A DNA stretch of 21,070 bases from the NCBI GenBank assembly GCA_023260615.1, contig JALQUY010000012.1:1-21070 (forward strand), given 5' to 3'. The notes beneath the pieces are model-generated. The model ran no database searches, had not been told where the DNA came from, and was given only the letters and a program-made list of their open reading frames with translations. The first letter of the stretch is position 1. Each line of letters begins with the position of its first letter. Positions 14,692-21,070 of the stretch are shown here, in pieces. Both the position numbers and the translations under genes were made by a program. The stretch comes from Schleiferiaceae bacterium. Its GTDB lineage: Bacteria > Bacteroidota > Bacteroidia > Flavobacteriales > Schleiferiaceae.

Positions 14692-15678
14692 TTATTTCTG
14701 TCCGCTGAGCAATTCCTTAATGCCGCCCAAAGAAGAAAGGACTCCAGTGGCCTCATAGGGCAAGTAGACCGTTTTGTTGTCTTTCCCGGAGGTCATTTCT
14801 TGAAGCGTTTCTAGGTATTTCTGGGCCACCAAGTATTGAACCGGATCGCCAGCGAAATCTTTAATGGCTTCCGAAACGCGGCGAATGGCTTCTGCTTCGG
14901 CTTCGGCGATGCGAATACGCGCTTGTGCAATGCCCTCAGCCTCCAAAACAGCGGCAGTTTTCTGACCCTCCGCGCGCTGAATGGCGGATTCGCGCTCTCC
15001 TTCTGCGGTCAAGATTTGGCTGCGCTTCTCACCTTCAGCCTCCAAAATGGTGGCACGGCGGTCACGCTCAGCGCGCATTTGCTTTTCCATGGCATCTTTG
15101 ATGCCTTGAGGAGGGTTGATATCCTGAAGTTCGACACGGTTGACCTTCACGCCCCATTTGTTGGTGGCATCATCCAAGATGGATCGCAGTTTAGAGTTGA
15201 TCGTGTCCCGGCTGGATAGGGACTCGTCCAAATCCAATTCGCCCACGACGTTACGCAGGGTGGTTTGGGTCAGTTTCTCAATAGCGTTCGGCAAATTTCC
15301 AATCTCATACACCGCCTTGATGGGGTCCATAATTTGAAAGTAAATGAGCGCGTTAATCTCCGTCACCACGTTGTCCTTTGTGATCACATTCTGCTTGGGG
15401 AAGTCGTACACGTTTTCACGCAAGTCAATGCGGTCCTGCATTTTGAAAATGGGAATCGTCTCACCGTTGAAGCCCGTTTCGCTGTAACGCCACGAAATTT
15501 GACGTGGCTGATCAATCACCGGAATGATGATGTTAATGCCTGATTCCAGCGTTCGGTGGTATTTGCCCAAACGCTCAATAATCATGGATTCAGACTGCTT
15601 AACGATACGTATACCTTTCGCCAGCAAGAAGATGACCAAAAGAGCTACAAAGGACAGAGTGATGTAGGTGGATAGCAT
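14692..15678 (-). CDS. qmcA: SPFH/Band 7 (stomatin/paraslipin) membrane protein, QmcA-like
   Basis: A 328-aa membrane-anchored scaffold protein. One N-terminal helix (about 5-21) is followed by the SPFH domain (about 22-190), with ERLGKYHRTLESGINIIIPVID and the conserved VTEINALIYFQIMDP. A long Ala/Glu-rich coiled coil follows (about 195-275, repeats of EAEGE/TAEGE/RAEGQ/EAEGIAQ). The C-terminal tail holds VLSSLGGIKELL. Stomatin-like proteins form large membrane oligomers and partner with NfeD proteins; nfeD lies two genes downstream. The 5' gap (15679-15907) contains the second CTAG-rich repeat block. Confidence 0.92.
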   Translation of the reverse strand: MLSTYITLSFVALLVIFLLAKGIRIVKQSESMIIERLGKYHRTLESGINIIIPVIDQPRQISWRYSETGFNGETIPIFKMQDRIDLRENVYDFPKQNVITKDNVVTEINALIYFQIMDPIKAVYEIGNLPNAIEKLTQTTLRNVVGELDLDESLSSRDTINSKLRSILDDATNKWGVKVNRVELQDINPPQGIKDAMEKQMRAERDRRATILEAEGEKRSQILTAEGERESAIQRAEGQKTAAVLEAEGIAQARIRIAEAEAEAIRRVSEAIKDFAGDPVQYLVAQKYLETLQEMTSGKDNKTVYLPYEATGVLSSLGGIKELLSGQK

Positions 15679-15713
15679 AGTTCTATAGAGTTTCTATGAA
15701 GGTACGAAAAGAG

Positions 15714-15907
15714 TGCTAGAGAGCACGCGCTTCGCACTGTGGCTAGAGAGCTAGGAAGCTCGGGCTGCGCCCTGTAGCTAGAGAGCACGCGCTTCGCGCT
15801 GTAGCCTTTTCGCTTAAACGCTTAATCTCTTTTACCCTTAGACAGTGTGGTGGACCTTCGCTGCGCCCCGGGACTTTCCGTTGTTTTGCCAAGTCTAGCC
15901 CTCTAGC
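15714..15907. repeat. CTAG-rich dispersed repeat block, copy 2
   Basis: This non-coding element lies between gatC and qmcA. Its right arm TCTAGCCCTCTAGC (15894-15907) ends exactly at the gatC stop codon. It holds six CTAG sites, a hairpin-forming GCGCTTCGCGC, and an internal direct repeat of about 27 bp (GCTAGAGAGCACGCGCTTCG plus CACTGTG or CGCTGTA) at 15715-15741 and 15777-15803. Blocks shared with copy 1 are 15749-15773, 15815-15833 (TAAACGCTTAATCTCTTTT), 15853-15866 and 15894-15907, in the same order. Confidence 0.75.
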
Positions 15908-16198
15908 TCACTTCTCCACCACCCGGGGCACTCGGAAGTAATCGGAGTCCGCATCAGGGGCGTTTTTCATGGCTTGGGCGTGGGTCATGACGGTTTCGGG
16001 CTCGTCTTCGCGGAGGACGTTCTCGCGGTCCGTCATGTAGACCAGGGGTTCGACGCCTTCGAGGTCCATGGCTTCGATGGCAGCGACAAAGTCCAAAATT
16101 TTGGTCAGGTCCTGCTTCATCGCTTCCGCCTCAGAGTCATTGAGTTGGAGTCGGGACAAGTGGGCCAGTTTCTGGACGTCTTCGGTGCTGATCTTCAT
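15908..16198 (-). CDS. gatC: aspartyl/glutamyl-tRNA(Asn/Gln) amidotransferase subunit C
   Basis: A 96-aa subunit of GatCAB, which amidates misacylated Glu-tRNA(Gln) and Asp-tRNA(Asn). The N-terminus has ISTEDVQKLAHLSRLQLNDSE, the middle has LTKILDFVAAIEAMDLEGVEPL, and the C-terminus has DYFRVPRVVEK, all family signatures. Length is normal. gatA and gatB are not in the window. The ATG overlaps the stop of the upstream acyltransferase gene as ATGA, so expression is coupled to it. Downstream is the CTAG-rich repeat. Confidence 0.95.
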   Translation of the reverse strand: MKISTEDVQKLAHLSRLQLNDSEAEAMKQDLTKILDFVAAIEAMDLEGVEPLVYMTDRENVLREDEPETVMTHAQAMKNAPDADSDYFRVPRVVEK

Positions 16199-16971
16199 GG
16201 TTTTCGGCCAAAGGCTTTTAGCTGCTCCAAAAGTACGGCATAGACACGGTCGCTGAGTGCATCCATGTCGGCCAGGGTCATGCCGGTCACGTCGATGGGC
16301 TCGTGCACGTGGGCCTTTAGAAGGCCAGGACCGCCCCCTTGGAGGAAGTCGGGGAAGTGCAAGCGGTTGTTGGCGAAGGTGATGGGCAGGATGGGCGTGC
16401 CGCTTTCGATAGCGAGCTTGAAGGCGCCATTTTTAAAGGGAGCCAAAACGACCGAAGGATCTTTGGGGATGCCACCTTCGGGGTAAATGCAGAGGCCGGA
16501 ACCGCGCTCAAGGCGACGAGCAGCTTTTTCCATGACTTGCTTTTTGCTGGAAAGGCTGTTTCGGTCCACAGGGATGCTGGAACGGCGGAAGAAGAAGCCA
16601 AATAGGGGGATTTTAGCGAGTTCGGCCTTGCCGATGAATACGGTGGGAGATTTGACGATGCGGTAGCACATCATGATGTCCACTTCGCTGGAGTGGTTCG
16701 CGACCACGATGTAGGGACGGTCCCAAGGGATGCGGGTGGCGTAGGTAACCTTTCGGACCAATCCCATGCCGTTCAAAATCCAAGCCGCCCACAAGCGTGC
16801 AAAGCGGTAAAAACGCGGAAAAGACTCCACCTTGCGCGAACTGCGAAAGAGGGGGACAAAGAGCCCCAAAATGCTGATAAGCATGAGGGCATAGTACCAA
16901 ATGTGGTAGAAAATCCCGAAGAAAATAGCGGGATAGCGCCAGATGGGGGTGGAGGCTTTGGTGCGGGGCAT
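16195..16971 (-). CDS. plsC: 1-acyl-sn-glycerol-3-phosphate acyltransferase
   Basis: A 258-aa membrane-associated enzyme adding the second acyl chain to lysophosphatidic acid. A hydrophobic segment (about 15-42) precedes the acyltransferase domain. Motif I is NHSSEVD, an HX4D with His93 and Asp98. Motif II/III-like GKAELAKIPLFGFFFRR and SIPVDR (133-137) follow. The EGTRS position reads YPEGGIP (163-169), a variant in place of the common EGTR. It overlaps gatC by 4 nt. A possible promoter lies just upstream (16979-16986). Other lysophospholipid acyltransferases of the PlsC family cannot be excluded. Confidence 0.9.
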   Translation of the reverse strand: MPRTKASTPIWRYPAIFFGIFYHIWYYALMLISILGLFVPLFRSSRKVESFPRFYRFARLWAAWILNGMGLVRKVTYATRIPWDRPYIVVANHSSEVDIMMCYRIVKSPTVFIGKAELAKIPLFGFFFRRSSIPVDRNSLSSKKQVMEKAARRLERGSGLCIYPEGGIPKDPSVVLAPFKNGAFKLAIESGTPILPITFANNRLHFPDFLQGGGPGLLKAHVHEPIDVTGMTLADMDALSDRVYAVLLEQLKAFGRKP

Positions 16972-16978
16972 AGGAGGT

Positions 16979-16986
16979 CAAAATTA
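16979..16986 (-). promoter_or_regulatory. possible -7 box for plsC-gatC
   Basis: The minus strand reads TAATTTTG, matching TAnnTTTG, only 7 nt before the plsC ATG at 16971. If used, the transcript would be leaderless or nearly so. No TTTG stands 19 nt upstream. Confidence 0.35.
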
Positions 16987-17128
16987 AACCTTTACCATGA
17001 GGCAACCTCCAAGAAGAATGAAAAGGATGTACACGGTTTTGACGGTATGTTTTCTGTAATGGCCGTGGCAATGGCCAACGCCCGGGTGGGGGACGACGTG
17101 GGGGTCGTTAATCCCAGTCGGGCATAAA

Positions 17129-17154
17129 AAAACCGGCCCCTAGAGGCCGGTTTT
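17129..17154. terminator. bidirectional intrinsic terminator after accC
   Basis: A 10-bp stem AAAACCGGCC / GGCCGGTTTT with loop CCTAGA. On the minus strand, the direction of accC, a run of seven T follows. The plus side has TTTTCTTTTT. A second small palindrome CGGGAA-AA-TTCCCG (17163-17176) sits between it and the accC stop. Confidence 0.88.
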
Positions 17155-17178
17155 CTTTTTTCCGGGAAAATTCCCGAT

Positions 17179-18513
17179 TTACTTCATTTCGAAATCCTCC
17201 ATGAACTTGGTGGTGTAGTTCCCTGCAACGTAGTCAGGGTGGTCCATCAGTTGGCGGTGGAAAGGAATAGTGGTACAGATGCCTTCAATGATGAATTCGT
17301 CGAGGGCGCGCTTCATGCGTTCGATCGCTTGCTGACGCGTACGGCCGGTCACAATGAGCTTGGCAATCATACTATCGTAGTTCGAAGGAATGGTGTATCC
17401 CGCGTAAACGTGCGTATCGATCCGAACACCATGGCCTCCAGGAGCGTGAAACGCTGTGATTTTGCCTGGGCTCGGACGGAAGTTGTTGTAGGGATCTTCC
17501 GCGTTGATGCGGCACTCGATAGCGTGCTGCTTGGGCTCGTGGTTTCGGCCAGAAATCATTGTGCCTGTGGCAATCTTGATTTGCTCGCGAATCAAATCGT
17601 AGTCCGTTACTTCTTCGGTAATGGGGTGCTCCACCTGAATTCGGGTGTTCATCTCCATAAAGTAGAAGTTGCGGTGTTTGTCCACCAAAAATTCCACCGT
17701 GCCAGCGCCTTCATAGGCAATGTACTCGGCCGCCTTCACGGCTGCTTCGCCCATTGCTTGGCGTAGTTCAGGAGTCATGAAGGGAGAGGGAGTCTCTTCC
17801 GTCAATTTCTGGTGCCGGCGCTGAACAGAGCAATCGCGCTCACTGAGGTGTGCAGCTTTGCCGGATTGATCGCCGATGATCTGAATTTCAATGTGGCGAG
17901 GCTCTTCGATGAGCTTCTCCATGTACATGCCGTCGTTGCCAAAGGCAGCAGCGGCTTCTTGGCGGGCAGATTCCCAAGCCTTTTCAAGCTCTTCTTCTTT
18001 CCAAATAGCGCGCATACCCTTACCGCCACCTCCGGCCGTAGCCTTCATCATGACCGGGTAGCCAATTTCTTTGGCAATTTTCTTCGCGTGCTCATAGGAT
18101 TCCAACAAACCGTCCGAACCTGGCACGCAAGGAACCCCCGCGGCCTTCATGGTCTCTTTGGCCGTAGCCTTGTCGCCCATTTTATTGATTTGGTCGGGGG
18201 TGGCGCCGATGAATTTGATGCCGTGTTCCGCACAAATGCGCGAGAACTTGGCGTTCTCAGAGAGGAAGCCAAAGCCTGGGTGGATGCCGTCAGCATTGGT
18301 GATTTCCGCGGCTGAAATAATGGCGGGGATGCTCAGGTAGCTCTCCTTTGAGGGAGCTGGACCGATGCACACGGCCTCATCCGCAAAACGGACGTGCAAG
18401 CTGTCGCGGTCAGCTTCTGAATAAACCGCCACCGTTTTGATGCCCATCTCCCGGCAGGTGCGGATGATGCGCATGGCGATTTCGCCACGGTTGGCAATGA
18501 GGATTTTTTTCAT
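17179..18513 (-). CDS. accC: acetyl-CoA carboxylase, biotin carboxylase subunit
   Basis: ATP-dependent carboxylation of biotin on AccB, the first step of fatty acid synthesis. The 444 aa match the family (about 445-450). An N-terminal biotin carboxylase domain (KKILIANRGEIAMRIIRTCR) leads to the ATP-grasp fold: the glycine-rich loop KATAGGGGKGMR (157-168), and metal/bicarbonate residues in MEMNTRIQVEHP, with Glu287, Asn289, Arg291 and Glu295 one position off the E. coli numbering. The C-terminal domain starts near AIECRINAEDP. It lies 16 nt behind accB. Confidence 0.98.
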   Translation of the reverse strand: MKKILIANRGEIAMRIIRTCREMGIKTVAVYSEADRDSLHVRFADEAVCIGPAPSKESYLSIPAIISAAEITNADGIHPGFGFLSENAKFSRICAEHGIKFIGATPDQINKMGDKATAKETMKAAGVPCVPGSDGLLESYEHAKKIAKEIGYPVMMKATAGGGGKGMRAIWKEEELEKAWESARQEAAAAFGNDGMYMEKLIEEPRHIEIQIIGDQSGKAAHLSERDCSVQRRHQKLTEETPSPFMTPELRQAMGEAAVKAAEYIAYEGAGTVEFLVDKHRNFYFMEMNTRIQVEHPITEEVTDYDLIREQIKIATGTMISGRNHEPKQHAIECRINAEDPYNNFRPSPGKITAFHAPGGHGVRIDTHVYAGYTIPSNYDSMIAKLIVTGRTRQQAIERMKRALDEFIIEGICTTIPFHRQLMDHPDYVAGNYTTKFMEDFEMK

Positions 18514-18529
18514 GAGGAGGAGCTTAGGA

Positions 18530-18988
18530 TTAAGCTGGCTCGACTAAGAAGAGCGTTTGGCCGTATTCTACGGGAGTCATGTCGTTGGCAACGATTTTCA
18601 CAATCTTACCGGTTACTTCACTTTCGATCTCATTGAAGAGCTTCATGGCTTCAATGATGCAAACGGTTTCGCCGGCTTTCACCGTGTCACCTACGCTCTT
18701 GAAAGCGGGCTTATCGGGGCTGGGCTTCATGTAGAAGGTGCCAATCATAGGCGACTTGATCGCTACGCAGTTGGCGAATTCGTCTTCCACAGGTGCGGCT
18801 TTTGCGGCAGCGGGTGCAGGAGCTGCAGCGGATGCAGGAGCTGCAGCAGGTGCAGAAGCGACATAGTGTACAGCCTCTCCGCCAGCAGTCTTAACAGTTA
18901 CTTTGTAGGTGTCCGTTTCCAAAGACACTTCCGAAGCGCCTGATTTGGTCACGAACTTGATGAAGTTTTGTAGTTCCTTGATATCCAT
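18530..18988 (-). CDS. accB: acetyl-CoA carboxylase, biotin carboxyl carrier protein
   Basis: A 152-aa carrier whose biotinyl-lysine shuttles CO2 between AccC and the carboxyltransferase. The N-terminal part (1-42, MDIKELQNFIKFVTKSG) is followed by an Ala/Pro-rich flexible linker (about 45-66) and the biotinyl domain (about 70-152). The biotinylation motif is EAMKLFNEIE with Lys116, and the thumb MIGTFYMKPSPDKPAFKSVGD is present. The linker is encoded by a short in-frame tandem repeat (18815-18847). It is the first gene of the accB-accC pair; the rpmF terminator lies upstream, so it should have its own promoter, though no consensus box was recognised in the 40-nt gap. Confidence 0.97.
   Translation of the reverse strand: MDIKELQNFIKFVTKSGASEVSLETDTYKVTVKTAGGEAVHYVASAPAAAPASAAAPAPAAAKAAPVEDEFANCVAIKSPMIGTFYMKPSPDKPAFKSVGDTVKAGETVCIIEAMKLFNEIESEVTGKIVKIVANDMTPVEYGQTLFLVEPA
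18815..18847 (-). repeat. in-frame 18-bp-period repeat in the accB linker
   Basis: TGCAGGAGCTGCAGC (plus-strand reading) occurs at 18815-18829 and 18833-18847, a period of 18 bp or six codons. It encodes the Ala/Pro linker, so copy-number change would lengthen the linker without a frameshift. Confidence 0.8.
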
Positions 18989-19028
18989 GAGTCAAGTGTT
19001 AGGGTAACAAAAGTGCGTCAAAAAAAAC

Positions 19029-19059
19029 AAAAACCCGGGACAAAATGCCTCGGGTTTTT
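19029..19059 (-). terminator. intrinsic terminator after rpmF
   Basis: AAAAACCCG (19029-19037) pairs with CGGGTTTTT (19051-19059). On the minus strand the hairpin is followed by TTTTTGTTTTTTT. It separates rpmF from accB. Confidence 0.8.
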
Positions 19060-19079
19060 ATGAGAATACCTTAAAGCGA

Positions 19080-19277
19080 TTAGGCTTCAGCTACTTCGGT
19101 TTTGTCGATAACGACCTTGCCTTTGTAGTACATCTTGCCTTCGTGCCAGTAGGCGCGGTGCATCAAGTGAGCTTCACCCGTAGTAGGGCAAACCGCCAAC
19201 TGGGGTAAAACAGCCTTGTCATGCGTGCGGCGCTTGTCGCGGCGGGTGCTGGATTGTCTACGCTTAGGATGTGCCAT
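19080..19277 (-). CDS. rpmF: 50S ribosomal protein L32
   Basis: A 65-aa ribosomal protein. It starts MAHPKRRQSSTRRDKRRTHD, the standard basic N-terminus, followed by LAVCPTTGEAHLMHRAYWHEGKMYYKGK. Only one Cys is present where zinc-binding L32 has four, so this is the zinc-independent form common in Bacteroidota. It lies 23 nt behind the DUF177/YceD gene, the usual partner of rpmF. Confidence 0.97.
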   Translation of the reverse strand: MAHPKRRQSSTRRDKRRTHDKAVLPQLAVCPTTGEAHLMHRAYWHEGKMYYKGKVVIDKTEVAEA

Positions 19278-19300
19278 AATGCAGAGTTTTTCAGTTCAAT

Positions 19301-19753
19301 TCAAATTTCGTCGTCCTCGTCTAGGTCGTCGTCTTCAATCGTTTCTCTCAGTTCCGGTTTGACTTTTTGGTAAGGGACGGATAGGGCGACCAGCTCAAAG
19401 AGGTACTGGGCCAAATCCACCTCGTACTCGCCGTGAGGGAGCACCAAAATGTCCGGGTCGCTGTCGTCAAAGGCATCGCCAAATTTGACCACGACGGTAA
19501 AGGCGTTGCGCAGCTCAAGCTCAAAGGGGTCCCCGCTAAAATCGCAGGTCGTGTCCATCAAGCCTTCAAACGAAAAATCCAACTCCATTAAGTTGTTGGC
19601 TTTCCGCAGCAGCACCTGCACCGTGGCAGGGCGCACACCTTCCAAATCGGAAAGGGGATACGAAGCAAAGAACGTCTCGTCTAAACGATACTCCAACGTG
19701 TGCTCGCCCAAAGCAAGGCCCGAGAATCCAAGTACGGTTTCGCGTTTCTTCAT
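19301..19753 (-). CDS. yceD: DUF177/YceD-family protein
   Basis: A 150-aa protein of the YceD (DUF177) family, recognised by position directly before rpmF and by the core VQVLLRKANNLMELDFSFEG followed by CDFSGDPFELELRNAFTVVVKF. The C-terminus is very acidic (ETIEDDDLDEDDEI). The family has been linked to ribosome or 23S rRNA metabolism, but the biochemical role is not settled. A full-consensus promoter lies at 19777-19807, giving a leader of about 15-20 nt. The start ATG 19753 is the only good candidate. Confidence 0.85.
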   Translation of the reverse strand: MKKRETVLGFSGLALGEHTLEYRLDETFFASYPLSDLEGVRPATVQVLLRKANNLMELDFSFEGLMDTTCDFSGDPFELELRNAFTVVVKFGDAFDDSDPDILVLPHGEYEVDLAQYLFELVALSVPYQKVKPELRETIEDDDLDEDDEI

Positions 19754-19776
19754 GGCCGAGTGCGCGTTAGAGCCGG

Positions 19777-19807
19777 CAAATGTACGTCCAATTCCATGAA
19801 CAGCAAA
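19777..19807 (-). promoter_or_regulatory. full-consensus Bacteroidota promoter for yceD-rpmF
   Basis: The minus strand reads TTTG (19807-19804), exactly 19 nt, then TACATTTG (19784-19777). This matches the TTTG-N19-TAnnTTTG consensus of the Bacteroidota primary sigma factor. An 8-bp inverted repeat (AATTCCAT 19790-19797, ATGGAATT 19817-19824) brackets the -33 box. Confidence 0.8.
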
Positions 19808-19828
19808 TATCTAGGGATGGAATTTACA

Positions 19829-20878
19829 CTAGGCGTCGCGGCGGCCTTTTTGCTCAAACTTGGGCAGGACATGGGCGGTTAATTCGGCCTGTTCTCGGTG
19901 AAGACGCACACGGTCGATAGCCTGGAAAACGGCAGCCCGGAAGCTCTGCGCATCCGCCAGGTTCTTACCAGCGATGTCTAAGCCAACCCCATGATCCGGG
20001 GAGGTGCGCACAAAAGGCAGCCCGCAGGTATTGTTGACGCCGCTCTCGAAGTGCAAAATCTTGAAGGCGATCAATCCTTGGTCGTGGTACATGGATAAGG
20101 TGCCGTCAAAGCCCAAATGTGCCCCTTTGCCAAAGAAACCGTCCGAGGGGAAAGGGCCAGAAACAAGGGAGCCGCGCTCTTTAGCAGACGCTATCCAGGG
20201 CTTCAGCACGTCAATTTCTTCATGTCCCATGGCACCGCCGTCACCTGCGTGCGGGTTGATGCTGAGTACGGCAATCGTGGGGCGCTGAATGCCAAAGTCC
20301 AACTTCAAAGCAGCTTCGAAGGCGGCTAATTTTTCGTCTAACAAAGCGGGCGTCACGCGACCGGCGACGTTCTGAAGGGAGATATGTTCCGTGACCAAGG
20401 CGACGCGCATTGTTTCAGCGGCCATAACCATCAAGGGCTTGGCGTTGAAGCGCTGGGCGAGGTAGCCGGTATGGCCCGTGAAAGGGGCTTCGGGCGAGCT
20501 GGGAATGTTGGCTTTGCTCAGGGGGGCGGTGACCAATCCGTCGAGCTGGCCCGCTTCTACAGCTGCGCAGGCAGCGCTCAGGCTGTCCAAAGCGGCTTGG
20601 CCCCCTTCTTCGTTGAGCTGTCCAAATTCCACTTTGACCTCCCGATTCCAGGGGTCCACGAGGCCGATTTTGCCTTTTGGAACGGCATCGCCTGCAGCGA
20701 CCGTCACGTAGGGAATCTCGCCCACCTCCGTCGTATTGCGGTGGTAGGCCAGTACTTGGGGCGAGCAGAAGAGGTAGAACTGCGCCATCTCCCGAACCTC
20801 GGCCTGCGCCAAGGTCTTTAGCACGACCTCAAGGCCGATGCCGTTGGGATCTCCGCAGGAAATGCCCAGGCGCATCAT
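19829..20878 (-). CDS. pdxA: 4-hydroxythreonine-4-phosphate dehydrogenase
   Basis: An NAD-dependent enzyme of pyridoxal 5'-phosphate synthesis (DXP-dependent route), homodimeric and cytoplasmic. The 349 aa are slightly longer than E. coli PdxA. The N-terminal signature is ISCGDPNGIGLEV. The three metal-binding histidines are visible as His165 (VTEH), His210 (SINPHAGDGG) and His265 (MYHDQGLIAFK). GHTGYLAQ and the SPDHG substrate loop are also present. Two adjacent ATGs exist; the first (20878) overlaps the pepA stop as ATGA, which supports it as the start. Confidence 0.96.
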   Translation of the reverse strand: MMRLGISCGDPNGIGLEVVLKTLAQAEVREMAQFYLFCSPQVLAYHRNTTEVGEIPYVTVAAGDAVPKGKIGLVDPWNREVKVEFGQLNEEGGQAALDSLSAACAAVEAGQLDGLVTAPLSKANIPSSPEAPFTGHTGYLAQRFNAKPLMVMAAETMRVALVTEHISLQNVAGRVTPALLDEKLAAFEAALKLDFGIQRPTIAVLSINPHAGDGGAMGHEEIDVLKPWIASAKERGSLVSGPFPSDGFFGKGAHLGFDGTLSMYHDQGLIAFKILHFESGVNNTCGLPFVRTSPDHGVGLDIAGKNLADAQSFRAAVFQAIDRVRLHREQAELTAHVLPKFEQKGRRDA

Positions 20879-21070
20879 GAGCGCACGTTGGCTAAGAAGT
20901 CCGTCAGCAAGCGCACTCCTACCGCAGTACCGCCCTTGCCGTAGTAGCCCCAGGGGCTGTCCAAGAAGGCCGGACCCGCGATGTCCAAATGCACATAGGG
21001 GTAGTCGGTGAAGTGCTCCAAGAATTTGCCCGCGGTGATGGCACCGGCTTCTGCGCCGCCGATGTTTTTG
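20875..21070 (-). CDS. pepA: leucyl aminopeptidase (M17 family), C-terminal fragment
   Basis: The last 64 codons of a gene whose start lies beyond the right edge. The fragment reads NIGGAEAGAITAGKFLEHF, then VHLDIAGPAF, then GGTAVGVRLLTDFLANV, matching the conserved C-terminal block of M17 metallo-aminopeptidases. The active-site metal ligands (NTDAEGR region) lie outside the window. The TGA stop overlaps the pdxA ATG. Confidence 0.88.
   Translation of the reverse strand, partial: KNIGGAEAGAITAGKFLEHFTDYPYVHLDIAGPAFLDSPWGYYGKGGTAVGVRLLTDFLANVRS

Noticed and set aside
16998..17061. Micro-ORF beginning MRQPPRRMKRMYTVL between plsC and accC
   Set aside because: Very short, no upstream promoter or homology support; too weak to annotate.
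19821..19830. AATTTACACT, resembling half of the TGTA-N5-TACA operator
   Set aside because: No matching TGTA at the right spacing and it lies at the pdxA stop; likely chance.

Overview
The window reads as chromosomal DNA of a fairly GC-rich member of the Bacteroidota, probably Flavobacteriales. This placement is inferred from several signs: lipoprotein-type amylases, a GH65/beta-phosphoglucomutase/MFS maltose cluster, L32 with a single cysteine, little Shine-Dalgarno signal, and promoter boxes of the TTTG-N19-TAnnTTTG type. Twenty-one protein genes are supported (two cut by the window ends); most lie on the minus strand. No RNA gene, IS element, phage gene or CRISPR array was seen.

Left edge (2-792): the 3' end of kbl (+), followed by a CTAG-rich repeat block and a bidirectional terminator. 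Positions 793-12527: a maltose/maltodextrin-to-glycolysis locus. On the minus strand, in transcription order, lie pfkA, gapA, a BadF-type sugar kinase, pgmB, a GH65 maltose phosphorylase and two GH13 lipoproteins, packed with 4-nt overlaps or short gaps. On the plus strand, divergently, lie a NUDIX-domain regulator and an SLC45-like maltose transporter. The 116-bp divergent gap holds two copies of a TGTA-N5-TACA palindrome, each touching or overlapping a Bacteroidota -7 box, so the NUDIX protein is the obvious candidate repressor of both arms. Proposed flow: lipoprotein amylases trim maltodextrin outside the inner membrane, the MFS protein imports maltose, the phosphorylase gives glucose plus beta-glucose-1-P, PgmB and the kinase turn both into glucose-6-P, and PfkA and GapA carry on down glycolysis. 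At the phosphorylase/amylase junction a perfect 16-bp tandem duplication has knocked the amylase start out of frame from a TAATG-coupled ATG, leaving a TTG start.

Positions 12528-15907: a terminator, a cold shock protein, then the minus-strand set qmcA (SPFH), a TetA-like MFS efflux protein and nfeD, followed by a second copy of the CTAG-rich repeat block.

Positions 15908-21070: housekeeping genes, all minus strand: pepA (partial)-pdxA, DUF177/yceD-rpmF, accB-accC and plsC-gatC. Terminators separate rpmF from accB and accC from plsC, and a full-consensus promoter stands in front of yceD.

The most interesting items are the NUDIX/twin-operator switch placing core glycolysis with maltose catabolism, the start-codon tandem duplication, and the dispersed CTAG/hairpin repeat that abuts stop codons.
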